26,165 bases of DNA from an uncultured Oxalobacter sp. (lineage in GTDB: Bacteria; Pseudomonadota; Gammaproteobacteria; Burkholderiales; Burkholderiaceae_D). The stretch spans positions 1 to 26,165 of the forward strand of contig CAJKQK010000022.1 of NCBI GenBank assembly GCA_905202055.1. The letters run 5' to 3'. The first letter of the stretch is position 1. Every line of letters begins with the position of its first letter. The translations under genes and the position numbers were made by a program. This document shows positions 15,525-23,630 of the stretch, piece by piece. Below the pieces are notes generated by a model, which was given only the letters and a program-made list of their open reading frames with translations, made no database searches and was not told the DNA's origin.

Positions 15525-15726
15525 CATCATGAGAGCCGTTATCCTGGCATGTATCCCGGCCTGTTTAACTGCTGTGGTGCTTTACAAGATGCCCGTTAAA
15601 GATTTTCTCGTATCTGCCATATTGGAAAATACTGGCAGTTATGTGAGTGGACATCCCGACGTGAAACCGGATTCGCGAATGACCGACCGGTTGAAGAAAG
15701 ATCGCTGGATGGATTTGTTTTTGTAG
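15499..15726 (+). CDS. Small membrane protein B, unknown function
   Basis: 75 residues: a short basic N-terminus (MDDTITKRNIMR), one hydrophobic segment at about residues 13-29 (AVILACIPACLTAVVLY, with two Cys), then a hydrophilic tail ending in KKDRWMDLFL. It is likely a single-pass inner-membrane protein. The frame is open back to 15367 and would allow a 119-residue protein. ATG 15499 is preferred because AAGGA at 15487-15491 has ideal spacing and because leader and first codons match ORF A at exactly this point. The same KR and I positions recur in both N-termini. A strong terminator follows. The neighbour on the other strand is a hybrid sensor kinase. No family recognised. Confidence 0.55.
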   Translation: MDDTITKRNIMRAVILACIPACLTAVVLYKMPVKDFLVSAILENTGSYVSGHPDVKPDSRMTDRLKKDRWMDLFL

Positions 15727-15742
15727 TTGATTGGTAAGTGCG

Positions 15743-15792
15743 TTTTAGAGTTTTTTTTTCATTTGCCGGAAACGATTGTTTCCGGCTTTTTT
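15743..15792 (+). terminator. Terminator of ORF B, near-copy of the ORF A terminator
   Basis: Nine-base stem GCCGGAAAC (15765-15773), loop GATT, stem GTTTCCGGC (15778-15786), then six Ts. TTTTAGAG, a T-run and CATTT precede it from 15743, as before the ORF A terminator. It sits 18 bases before the stop of the convergent sensor kinase gene. Confidence 0.9.
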
Positions 15793-15810
15793 ACTTGCCA
15801 GCTCGTTTTT

Positions 15811-17562
15811 TTATCCTGACGAGTGACCAGTTCGGGATGGTTTGCCTAAAGATGCGATGATCATCCGGATCAATTTGTCCGAATCGATGGGTTTTGACAG
15901 ATAGTCGTTCATTCCGCTTTGAAAGGCGATTTCCATATCGTTTCTGAAAGCGTTTGCTGTCAGTGCGATAACTGGAATTGTTTTTGCGTCGGTTCTCGGC
16001 AAATTCCTGATTATCCGTGTCGCCTCCAGCCCGTCCATCTCGGGCATTTGCACATCCATCAGAACAAGATTGTAAAAACCGTCGGCCGAGGCACTGAATT
16101 TATCGACAGCCTGGCGCCCTGTCCAGACATGTTCCATAAGGGCTCCTGTCGTCTCAAGGATAGCCATAACGATTTCAGCGTTGATTTCATTATCTTCCGC
16201 AATCAGGATGCGACAGCCTGCCAGCAGAACCGGTTTGTCAGCTTTTTTTTCATTGCCGGACAAGATCACCGGATTTTCATTTGCTGACTGTTCCAGCGTG
16301 AGACAGACAGTAAAAGTCGAGCCTTCGCCAGTCCGGCTCTTTACCGTCATGGTACCGTGCATCATTTTCAGGAGATTCTTGCAGATCGCCAGACCCAGAC
16401 CGGTACCGCTATATTGCATAATGGACTGTTTTTCCTGCTCGAAAGGCTCAAACATGTGTTTCATGAATTCCTTCGACATCCCGACACCCGTATCGCTGAC
16501 GGCGAATTGGAGATTGATATGTGAAGAATCCACAGGCGTCTGGTGGATTTCGAAAATGATTTTGCCGCCAGCAGGGGTGAACTTGATGGCATTGGAAACA
16601 ATATTGATGATGATTTGGGTGATTCTCAGTTCATCTCCAATGAGCGCTTGTCCGGTCAATCCCTTTTTGATGATGTCGAAATCGATATTATTGTCTGCCG
16701 CTCTCTGGGCGAACATGATTTCGATGTTGTCGAGCAGCTGGAGAAGATTGAATTCTTTTTCAACCAGTTCAACCTTGCCGCTTTCAATTCTCGCCATATC
16801 CAGGATGTCGTTGATCAATGCCAGCAGAAACCGGGACGACATGTCGAGTTTATTTAAACTGTCCTCAAGTTTTGCACGATTTCCAAGTGACATTTTCGCA
16901 ATGTGCGTCATGCCGATGATGCCGTTCATCGGAGTGCGGATTTCATGGGACATTCTGGAGAGAAAGTCACTTTTTTCCTTGCTGGCATTTTCGGCAGCCA
17001 GAAGGTCACGGCTCAATTTTCTTTGCCGGGAGGAAAGGATGTAAAAAAGAATGACAAGGCTGATAAAAACGATATTGAGTCCGATAACCCAGGCCCATGT
17101 CCGTCGAAGGACTTTTTCGGAATATTCTTCTGCTGCCGAAACGGTCTGGTTTGCCAGGACAAAATAATTTTCACTGAGTTCGAAAAGCCGGCCGGAATTG
17201 GCCCCATTGCGTACCTTGTGAATTTCAGATTTGATGATTTCCCACTGGACCTGCAACTCATGCAACAGATTCCGGTAGTCGGCATCATCGAGTACGACGA
17301 GCCCGTTATGTCCCTTCCCATCCGAGAGTTCGTAAATAATGCCGTCCAGACGTTCTATAAGAGGATCGTCCGGTATATGGCGCAATTCCTGTTTGACAAG
17401 TTGCTGTGTCGCGCCGCGAACAATGCCCGTGTAGTTGATGGCTCGGGCATGCCCATGCAGTTTCATGATGTAATACAGTGAAACGCCGCTTAACAGGATA
17501 AAGGCCACGATCAATAGCGTCGGAATGAGTTTTTTGCGCGTATTGTTTGACAATGAAGTCAT
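15811..17562 (-). CDS. Hybrid sensor histidine kinase with C-terminal receiver
   Basis: 583 residues. Transmembrane helices at about 12-32 and 156-177 enclose a periplasmic sensor of about 120 residues that begins with the INYTGIVRGATQQLVKQEL segment seen in a subgroup of membrane kinases and cyclases. No HAMP is apparent; a short coiled linker leads to HisKA with H206 (SHEIRTPMNGIIGM), then HATPase_c with N320/N324, DTGVGM (357-362) and GTGLGLA (386-392), and a receiver domain at about 450-570 with E456-D457, D503 (LMDVQMPEMDG), T535 and K557. All phosphotransfer residues are present. No separate response regulator or HPt gene is in the window, so its output is unknown. AGGAAGGG precedes the start by about eight bases. 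The small genes A and B are its convergent neighbours. Confidence 0.93.
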   Translation of the reverse strand: MTSLSNNTRKKLIPTLLIVAFILLSGVSLYYIMKLHGHARAINYTGIVRGATQQLVKQELRHIPDDPLIERLDGIIYELSDGKGHNGLVVLDDADYRNLLHELQVQWEIIKSEIHKVRNGANSGRLFELSENYFVLANQTVSAAEEYSEKVLRRTWAWVIGLNIVFISLVILFYILSSRQRKLSRDLLAAENASKEKSDFLSRMSHEIRTPMNGIIGMTHIAKMSLGNRAKLEDSLNKLDMSSRFLLALINDILDMARIESGKVELVEKEFNLLQLLDNIEIMFAQRAADNNIDFDIIKKGLTGQALIGDELRITQIIINIVSNAIKFTPAGGKIIFEIHQTPVDSSHINLQFAVSDTGVGMSKEFMKHMFEPFEQEKQSIMQYSGTGLGLAICKNLLKMMHGTMTVKSRTGEGSTFTVCLTLEQSANENPVILSGNEKKADKPVLLAGCRILIAEDNEINAEIVMAILETTGALMEHVWTGRQAVDKFSASADGFYNLVLMDVQMPEMDGLEATRIIRNLPRTDAKTIPVIALTANAFRNDMEIAFQSGMNDYLSKPIDSDKLIRMIIASLGKPSRTGHSSG

Positions 17563-17824
17563 GGAATACCCTTCCTGTTTTCAACCATAACCGGTTTCAG
17601 CAGACAGTACAGGAAGTAAAATGACAGTTTACGCCACACTCTTGAAAAGCTCATGTTGTGACCTGAGATCCGGAACTGATCCGATTAAAGGAAGTATGCC
17701 ATAAAAACAAACGAATATTATTTCTTTTTGGCAATAATCCAAAATGAGCCTGATCATATTATATCTTTTCGTTGCTGAAATGATATTTTCTTGTCTGAAA
17801 CTGCCGACGGATGAAAAACAGGAT

Positions 17825-17852
17825 AAAAAAAGCCCGGAAACCGGGCTTTTTT
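17825..17852. terminator. Terminator of htpG
   Basis: Stem AGCCCGG (17831-17837), loop AAA, stem CCGGGCT (17841-17847), flanked by A-run and T-run, so it can work in either direction. On the minus strand it lies 17 bases after the htpG stop. The stretch up to the sensor kinase start (17563-17824) holds no gene. Confidence 0.92.
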
Positions 17853-17869
17853 ACTAGGACATGGTGAGA

Positions 17870-19792
17870 TCAATCACTTTTTTTACCGACTGAATCGAGC
17901 AACATATTGTTCATCAGCTTGACGAAGGCGGCTGGATCGGCAAGCGCTCCACCTTCAGCCAGAACAGCCTGATCGAAGAGGAGGTTAGTCCAGTCATCGA
18001 AATGTTTGTCTTCATATTTGAGGCTCTGGACAATCGGATGGTTCGGATTGATTTCAAGAATCGGCTTCATGTTCGGCACTTTCTGGCCAGCGGCTTTCAG
18101 CATTCTCTGAAGATTGCCGGACAGGTCTTTTTCGTCGGCGATCAGGCAGGAAGGCGAATCAGTCAGTCGAACAGTAACCCTGACGTCTTTGACTTTGTTT
18201 CCAAGGACAGTCTTCATTTTTTCGATTGTATCCTTGAAGCCGGCCTGGTTTTCCTCGTTCTGTTTCTTTTCTTCTTCATCGGCCAGTTTCAGAAGGTCGA
18301 GGTTACCCTGCGCGACGGATGCCAGATTCTTTTCATTGTATTCCGTCAGGAAAGAAAGCATCCATTCATCCACACGGTCGGTCAGGATGAGGACTTCGAT
18401 TCCTTTCTTTCTGAAGATTTCCATATGAGGACTGTTTTTTGCGGCTGTGTAATTTTCTGCGGTGATGTAGAAAATACGGACCTGACTGTCTTTCATCCTC
18501 GAAATATAATCGTCCAGTGAAACGTTCTGGATGTCGGAATCATTATGCGTGGACGCGAAACGCAGCAGTTTGGCGATGCGTTCCCTGTTGCCCGGATCTT
18601 CCCCGACACCTTCCTTCAGAACCTGTCCGAACTGGTTCCAGAAAGTGGTATAGAGTTCTTTTTTTGCCTGATCGTCGGACTGCGCCAGTTCTTCCAGCAT
18701 GGTCAGGACGCGTCGGGTCGACCCTTCGCGGATCATTTTGACGTCCCTGGATTCCTGCAGGATTTCGCGGGAAACGTTCAGGGGAAGATCATTCGAATCG
18801 ATCACGCCGCGCACGAAACGCAGATAAACCGGCATCAGCTGTTCAGCATCGTCCATGATGAAAACACGTTTGACGTAGAGCTTGATACCGCCGCGCTTGT
18901 TCCGGTCCCACAAGTCGAAAGGCGCTTCTTTCGGGATATACAGCAACTGGTTGTATTCCGTGCGGCCTTCAACCTTGTTGTGTGTCCAGGTCAACGGATC
19001 GTTGAAATCGTGAGTGATGTGTTTGTAGAACTCGCGGTACTGTTCGTCGGTAATGTCGGCCTTGTTTCTCGCCCAGAGCGCATTGGCCTGATTGACGGTT
19101 TCCAGCTCCGTTCCGGTTTTCATCGTTTTCGATTCATTGTCCCATTCTTCCTTCAGCATCTGGATAGGAAGGGAAACATGGTCGGAATATTTGCGGATGA
19201 TGGCTTTCAGCCGCCAGTTGGTCAGGAAATCGTCTTCACCTTCACGCAAATGAAGCGTGATATCCGTTCCGCGTTGGGCCCTGTCGATTTTTTCGACGGT
19301 GAAGTCGCCTTCGCCGGTCGATTCCCAGCGGATGCCTTCGCTCGCAGGCAGACCTGCGCGACGGGATTCAACTGTGATTTTATCCGCGACGATAAATCCG
19401 GAATAAAACCCGACACCGAATTGCCCGATCAGGGCGTCGTTTTTTTTCTGGTCGCTCGACAGGCGGGCAAGAAATTCTTTCGTCCCGGATTTGGCGATCG
19501 TACCCAGATGGGCAACCGCCTCGTCACGGCTCATCCCGATACCGTTATCGGATATGGTGATGGTTCTGTTTTCCGGGTTGAATGAAATCCGGATTTTCAG
19601 GTCCGGATCGTGTTCCTGCAATTCAGGTTTGTCCAATGCTTCGTAGCGGAGCCGGTCGATGGCATCCGATGCGTTGGAGATGAGTTCGCGCAGGAAGATT
19701 TCCTTGTTGGAATAAAGAGAATGGATCATCAATTGCAGAAGCTGTTTGACTTCTGCCTGAAACCCCATGGTTTGTTTTTCCGATTCAGCCAT
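17870..19792 (-). CDS. htpG: Chaperone HtpG (bacterial Hsp90)
   Basis: 640 residues, full length. An ATP-dependent cytosolic dimeric chaperone that remodels client proteins with the DnaK system. The N-terminal GHKL ATPase shows FLRELISNASDAIDRL with catalytic E36 and N40, SDNGIGM with D82, and the lid motif GQFGVGFYS (123-131). The middle domain has the NVSREILQ segment with its ATP-contacting Arg. The C-terminal dimerisation domain follows, without the eukaryotic MEEVD tail. Shine-Dalgarno GAGG lies five bases before the ATG, in a tandem repeat. A sigma-32-type promoter lies 50-82 bases upstream. Transcribed alone, with its own terminator. Confidence 0.98.
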   Translation of the reverse strand: MAESEKQTMGFQAEVKQLLQLMIHSLYSNKEIFLRELISNASDAIDRLRYEALDKPELQEHDPDLKIRISFNPENRTITISDNGIGMSRDEAVAHLGTIAKSGTKEFLARLSSDQKKNDALIGQFGVGFYSGFIVADKITVESRRAGLPASEGIRWESTGEGDFTVEKIDRAQRGTDITLHLREGEDDFLTNWRLKAIIRKYSDHVSLPIQMLKEEWDNESKTMKTGTELETVNQANALWARNKADITDEQYREFYKHITHDFNDPLTWTHNKVEGRTEYNQLLYIPKEAPFDLWDRNKRGGIKLYVKRVFIMDDAEQLMPVYLRFVRGVIDSNDLPLNVSREILQESRDVKMIREGSTRRVLTMLEELAQSDDQAKKELYTTFWNQFGQVLKEGVGEDPGNRERIAKLLRFASTHNDSDIQNVSLDDYISRMKDSQVRIFYITAENYTAAKNSPHMEIFRKKGIEVLILTDRVDEWMLSFLTEYNEKNLASVAQGNLDLLKLADEEEKKQNEENQAGFKDTIEKMKTVLGNKVKDVRVTVRLTDSPSCLIADEKDLSGNLQRMLKAAGQKVPNMKPILEINPNHPIVQSLKYEDKHFDDWTNLLFDQAVLAEGGALADPAAFVKLMNNMLLDSVGKKSD

Positions 19793-19842
19793 TTTTACCT
19801 CGTATTTACCTCGTGGACAGCGATATTAAATGAATGAAACCC

Positions 19843-19874
19843 ATATAGGGGTTTATACCGTATATTTCAAGGGG
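19843..19874 (-). promoter_or_regulatory. Sigma-32 (heat-shock) promoter of htpG
   Basis: On the minus strand CCCCTTGAA (19874-19866) is followed after 14 bases by CCCCTATAT (19851-19843), close to the known sigma-32 pattern CTTGAA-N(11-16)-CCCCAT-T. It would start transcription about 45 bases before the htpG ATG. Confidence 0.8.
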
Positions 19875-20020
19875 TATCCAGTGCACAGGGCTATATTGGG
19901 CATTTTCAATGCCCGACATTCTTCGGGATGTTTTGTATTTGCCATAAGAAAAAAGGACGATCCAGGGGCGAGTGGGGTTACCTGAACTCTTTTTCTGTAT
20001 CCCTCCCGGATGAGTGGCGC

Positions 20021-20026
20021 TATAAT
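20021..20026 (+). promoter_or_regulatory. Likely -10 element of the LysN-like aminotransferase gene
   Basis: A perfect TATAAT lies about 30 bases before the start codon at 20055. No good -35 is seen at the expected distance. The implied untranslated leader is only about 20 bases and contains no Shine-Dalgarno. Confidence 0.5.
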
Positions 20027-20054
20027 CAGATAAAACAATCACGATACTATTTAC

Positions 20055-21218
20055 ATGAAGTACTCAGACCGAATCCTCAATACCCCTTCCTCGTTTATCC
20101 GCGATATCCTGAAAGTGACCGATGCTCCGGACGTCATTTCTTTTGCGGGAGGCCTTCCCAATCCGGTATCTTTTCCGATTGATGATTTGCAGGAATCGAT
20201 TGACGGCGCCATCAAAAAAAACGGAAGCAAACTGTTCCAGTATTCCACGACAGAGGGTTATCTGCCTTTGCGCGAAATGATTGCCGCCAAATATCGCCGG
20301 AAGTTCAATCTGGATGTCAATCCTGAGGATGTGCTGATCACAAACGGTTCCCAGCAGGCACTGGAACTGCTCGGCAAGGTTATTCTGAACAAGGGCGATC
20401 AGGTACTGATGGAAGAACCGGGTTATCTGGGCGCCATTCAGGCCTTTTCCCTGTGTGAACCGGAATTCCTTTCCGTGACGCTGGAAGAAGATGGCCTCGA
20501 TCTGGTGAAACTGGAAGAATTGCTGAAAAAGAATCCGGTCAAGCTGATTTATTGTGTACCGAATTTCCAGAATCCGACCGGTTTGACGTATTCGCTGGAA
20601 AAAAGAAATGCCATGCGCAACATCGTCTCGAAATACGATGTTGCGTTCATTGAGGACGATCCATACGGCGAATTGCGTTTCAGAGGGGAATCACTGCCCT
20701 ATATCGGCGCAGGCCATATGAAGAACAGCATTCTGCTGGGAACATTCTCCAAAACGGTCACACCGGGCATGCGTCTGGGTTTTCTGATCACCAAAAATGC
20801 CGAATTGATGCGCCATCTGGTGACGGCCAAACAGGGCAGTGACCTGCATACGAATATTTTCACCCAGTATGTCATTCATGAATATCTCATGAACAATCCC
20901 TATGCCGAGCATGTCAAAAAGATCATTGCCCTGTATGAGGAACAGGCAACAGCCATGCTGGATGCAATGGAAGCGTATTTCCCCAAAACGGTTTCATGGA
21001 CGAAACCCGAAGGCGGCATGTTCATCTGGGTAACGCTGCCAGAGGGGCAGTCGGCACTGGATCTGTTCCCGAAAGCGATGGAGAAGAAAGTGGCTTTCGT
21101 TCCGGGCGATCCCTTCTATACCCACAAACGGGGTGTCAATACGTTCCGGCTGAATTATACGAATGCAACGCCGGACGTGATCCGTGAAGGCATCAAACGG
21201 CTGGGCAGCATTTTGTAA
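20055..21218 (+). CDS. PLP-dependent aminotransferase, LysN/aminoadipate type
   Basis: 387 residues, stand-alone fold-type I aminotransferase of the LysN / MocR-catalytic-domain subgroup. Motifs: ISFAGGLPNPVSFP at the N-terminus (substrate-specificity helix), NPTG (173-176), EDDPYGELRF, PLP lysine K233 in GTFSKTVTPGMRLGF, and FRLNYTNA with the carboxylate-binding Arg. No DNA-binding domain is attached, so it is an enzyme rather than a MocR regulator. Relatives transaminate 2-aminoadipate, aromatic or branched-chain amino acids; the substrate here cannot be fixed from sequence. It is divergent from htpG and convergent with ilvE, with a shared terminator. Confidence 0.9.
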   Translation: MKYSDRILNTPSSFIRDILKVTDAPDVISFAGGLPNPVSFPIDDLQESIDGAIKKNGSKLFQYSTTEGYLPLREMIAAKYRRKFNLDVNPEDVLITNGSQQALELLGKVILNKGDQVLMEEPGYLGAIQAFSLCEPEFLSVTLEEDGLDLVKLEELLKKNPVKLIYCVPNFQNPTGLTYSLEKRNAMRNIVSKYDVAFIEDDPYGELRFRGESLPYIGAGHMKNSILLGTFSKTVTPGMRLGFLITKNAELMRHLVTAKQGSDLHTNIFTQYVIHEYLMNNPYAEHVKKIIALYEEQATAMLDAMEAYFPKTVSWTKPEGGMFIWVTLPEGQSALDLFPKAMEKKVAFVPGDPFYTHKRGVNTFRLNYTNATPDVIREGIKRLGSIL

Positions 21219-21236
21219 GAGGATTTGCCGATAACA

Positions 21237-21267
21237 AAAAAAGCGCAAACTTGTTTGCGCTTTTTTT
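21237..21267. terminator. Bidirectional terminator between the LysN-like gene and ilvE
   Basis: Ten-base stem AAGCGCAAAC (21241-21250), two-base TT loop as written, GTTTGCGCTT (21253-21262). An A-run lies to the left and seven Ts to the right, so it serves both convergent genes. Confidence 0.93.
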
Positions 21268-21283
21268 GTCGGAAATTTCCAAA

Positions 21284-22207
21284 TCAGACCGGACTCAGCC
21301 AGTGCGCGTATTCCGGCGCTTTTCCGGCGATGACGTCGAAAAAGAGCGACTGGATTTTTTCGGTGACCGGGCCACGGGAACCGCTTCCGATCTGCCTGTT
21401 GTCGAGTTCGCGGATCGGTGTGATTTCAGCAGCGGTGCCAGAAAAGAAGGCTTCGTCGGCGCAATACACTTCGTCACGGGTAATGCGTTTCTGAATGACT
21501 TCGAAACCGAGATCGTTTGCCAGCGTGATGACGGTGTCACGTGTGATGCCGTCGAGGCAGCTTGCCAGATCAGGGGTATAGAGCTTGCCGTTTTTGACGA
21601 TGAACACGTTTTCACCGGAACCTTCGGAAACGAATCCTTCGGTATCCAGCAACAGGGCTTCATCATATCCGTCGGCTGTCGCTTCCTGATTGGCGAGGAT
21701 CGAGTTGATGTAATAGCCGGAGGCCTTGGCGCGAACCAGCGACACGTTGACGTGGTGGCGGTTATATGAGGAGACCTTGACACGGATGCCCTTGTTGATG
21801 CCGTCGTCACCTAAATAGGCGCCCCAGGGCCATGCGGCGATGGCGGTATGGATGGTGTTCTTTTTCGCGGATACGCCGAGCATCTCGGAACCGACCCAGA
21901 TGATCGGGCGGATGTAGCCGGATTCCAGATGGTTGGCGCGAATGACTTCTTTTTGCGCTTCCATCAGCGTGTCCATATCGTAAGGGACGTTCATCTGGAA
22001 GATTTTCGCCGAATTCAACAGGCGTTTCGTATGTTCAGGCAGGCGGAAGATGGCGGTTCCGTTTTGCGTCTTGTATGCACGCACGCCCTCGAACACAGAC
22101 ATGCCGTAATGTAACGAGTGAGTCAATACGTGGATGGTGGCACTGCGCCAGTCAACGAGTTGCCCATCCTGCCAGATTTTTCCATCACGGTCATGCATTG
22201 GTGACAT
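21284..22207 (-). CDS. ilvE: Branched-chain amino acid aminotransferase
   Basis: 307 residues, fold-type IV PLP enzyme, normal length. It interconverts Leu, Ile and Val with their keto acids, the last step of their synthesis. Motifs: THSLHYGMSVFEGVRAY at about 29-45, R100 in YIRPIIWVG, PLP lysine K161 in RAKASGYYINS, EGSGENVF, and the GTAAEITPI phosphate-binding loop. The start at 22207 has AGGAG about eight bases upstream. It is monocistronic and divergent from pgk across about 200 bases that hold both promoters. Confidence 0.96.
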   Translation of the reverse strand: MSPMHDRDGKIWQDGQLVDWRSATIHVLTHSLHYGMSVFEGVRAYKTQNGTAIFRLPEHTKRLLNSAKIFQMNVPYDMDTLMEAQKEVIRANHLESGYIRPIIWVGSEMLGVSAKKNTIHTAIAAWPWGAYLGDDGINKGIRVKVSSYNRHHVNVSLVRAKASGYYINSILANQEATADGYDEALLLDTEGFVSEGSGENVFIVKNGKLYTPDLASCLDGITRDTVITLANDLGFEVIQKRITRDEVYCADEAFFSGTAAEITPIRELDNRQIGSGSRGPVTEKIQSLFFDVIAGKAPEYAHWLSPV

Positions 22208-22405
22208 GAGAATTTCTCCTGAATTTCAAGTCAAAAATTCAATTCTAATCGAAGAAATGTCTTGTTCAAAAGAATTATGTTTGCATGCTCATATTGTGTG
22301 ACTTTTTTGGTTATGAGATATGACAATCAGTGGTCCTTAAAATGGCTATACAGCGTTGGTGTACGGTAAAATAAAGAATTCTTTCACTTTCCATGGTCAT
22401 CACCT

Positions 22406-23608
22406 ATGCAAACTGAACCTTCTTTCAAACGTCTTTCCGACCTGGTGGATAAAGGCGGGCTGCAGGGCAAACGTGTTTTTATCCGTTCCGATCTGAATGT
22501 TCCCCGCGATGCTGACGGCAACATTACTGAAGATACCCGTATTCGTGCGTCGATTCCTGCTATTGAAGAGGCATTGAAAGGCGGCGCTGCGGTCATGGTG
22601 ACATCCCATCTCGGCCGTCCGAAGGAAGGGGTTTTTTCCGAATCGGAATCGCTCGCGCCTGTCGCCAAACGCATGTCCGAATTGTTGGGCAAGCCGGTTG
22701 AATTGAAACGCGACTGGATCGATGGTGTGGACATCAAACCGGGACAGGTCGTTTTGCTGGAAAATGCCCGTTTCAACAAGGGTGAAAAGAAAAACGACGA
22801 CGATCTGGCCAAAAAGATGGCTGCCTTGTGTGACGTATACGTCAATGACGCTTTCGGAACAGCCCATCGTGCCGAGGCCACGACATATGGCATTGCCGGA
22901 TACGCGCCTGTCGCCGTTGCGGGCCCTTTGCTTGCCGCTGAACTGGATGCGCTTGAAAAGGCACTGAAAAGTCCGCTTCGCCCATTGATGGCGATTGTCG
23001 GCGGTTCCAAGGTGTCGGGCAAGCTTGAGGTGCTGAAAACGCTGGCTGACAAGGTCGATAGCCTGATTGTCGGTGGCGGCATCGCCAATACCTTCCTTCT
23101 GGCAGCCGGTTATCCGGTCGGGCGTTCGCTGATTGAGGAGGATCTGATCGATGAAGCCAGATCGATCATGGCGAAAATGAAATACCGCAAGGCATCGGTT
23201 CCATTGCCGGTGGATGTGGTGACTGCCAGGACTTTTGCTGCAAGCGCGCCGGCTACGGTTAAAAAAGTCGATAACGTCGAACCCGATGACATGATTCTGG
23301 ATATCGGTCCTGAAACGGCAAAATTGTATGCCGACCGTATTGCCAAGTCCGGAACGATTGTCTGGAACGGCCCGGTTGGTGTTTTTGAATTCGACCAGTT
23401 TGCCGGAGGCACGAAAACCGTTGCCGAGGCGATTGCGAATTCAAGAGCTTTTTCGATTGCTGGCGGCGGGGACACGCTGGCTGCTATCGCCAAATACAAT
23501 ATCGCCGACAAAATGGGGTATATCTCGACTGGCGGTGGTGCTTTCCTGGAATTTCTGGAAGGAAAGACTCTGCCTGCGGTTGAAATCCTGATGCAGCGTG
23601 CACAATAA
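22406..23608 (+). CDS. pgk: Phosphoglycerate kinase
   Basis: 400 residues. It transfers phosphate between 1,3-bisphosphoglycerate and ADP in glycolysis/gluconeogenesis. Motifs: RSDLNVPRD, DTRIRASIPAI with the substrate-binding Arg, TSHLGRPKEG, ENARFNKGEKKND, DAFGTAHRAEATT, GGSKVSGKLEVL, GGGIANTFL, WNGPVGVFEFD and GGGDTLAAI; nothing essential is missing. No clear Shine-Dalgarno precedes ATG 22406, and the first residues (MQTEPS) are variable in the family. It is followed after 22 bases by fba, surely the same operon. Confidence 0.97.
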   Translation: MQTEPSFKRLSDLVDKGGLQGKRVFIRSDLNVPRDADGNITEDTRIRASIPAIEEALKGGAAVMVTSHLGRPKEGVFSESESLAPVAKRMSELLGKPVELKRDWIDGVDIKPGQVVLLENARFNKGEKKNDDDLAKKMAALCDVYVNDAFGTAHRAEATTYGIAGYAPVAVAGPLLAAELDALEKALKSPLRPLMAIVGGSKVSGKLEVLKTLADKVDSLIVGGGIANTFLLAAGYPVGRSLIEEDLIDEARSIMAKMKYRKASVPLPVDVVTARTFAASAPATVKKVDNVEPDDMILDIGPETAKLYADRIAKSGTIVWNGPVGVFEFDQFAGGTKTVAEAIANSRAFSIAGGGDTLAAIAKYNIADKMGYISTGGGAFLEFLEGKTLPAVEILMQRAQ

Positions 23609-23630
23609 ATAAAACCAAGGAGAAAAACGG

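Noticed and set aside
16181..17044. Plus-strand ORF of 287 codons
   Set aside because: Antisense to the sensor kinase catalytic region; Ser/Arg-rich translation typical of a shadow frame.
18545..19585. Plus-strand ORF of 346 codons
   Set aside because: Antisense to htpG, which is full length with intact motifs; no family match and no ribosome site.
22384..23088. Minus-strand ORF of 234 codons
   Set aside because: Antisense to pgk, which is intact and clearly coding.
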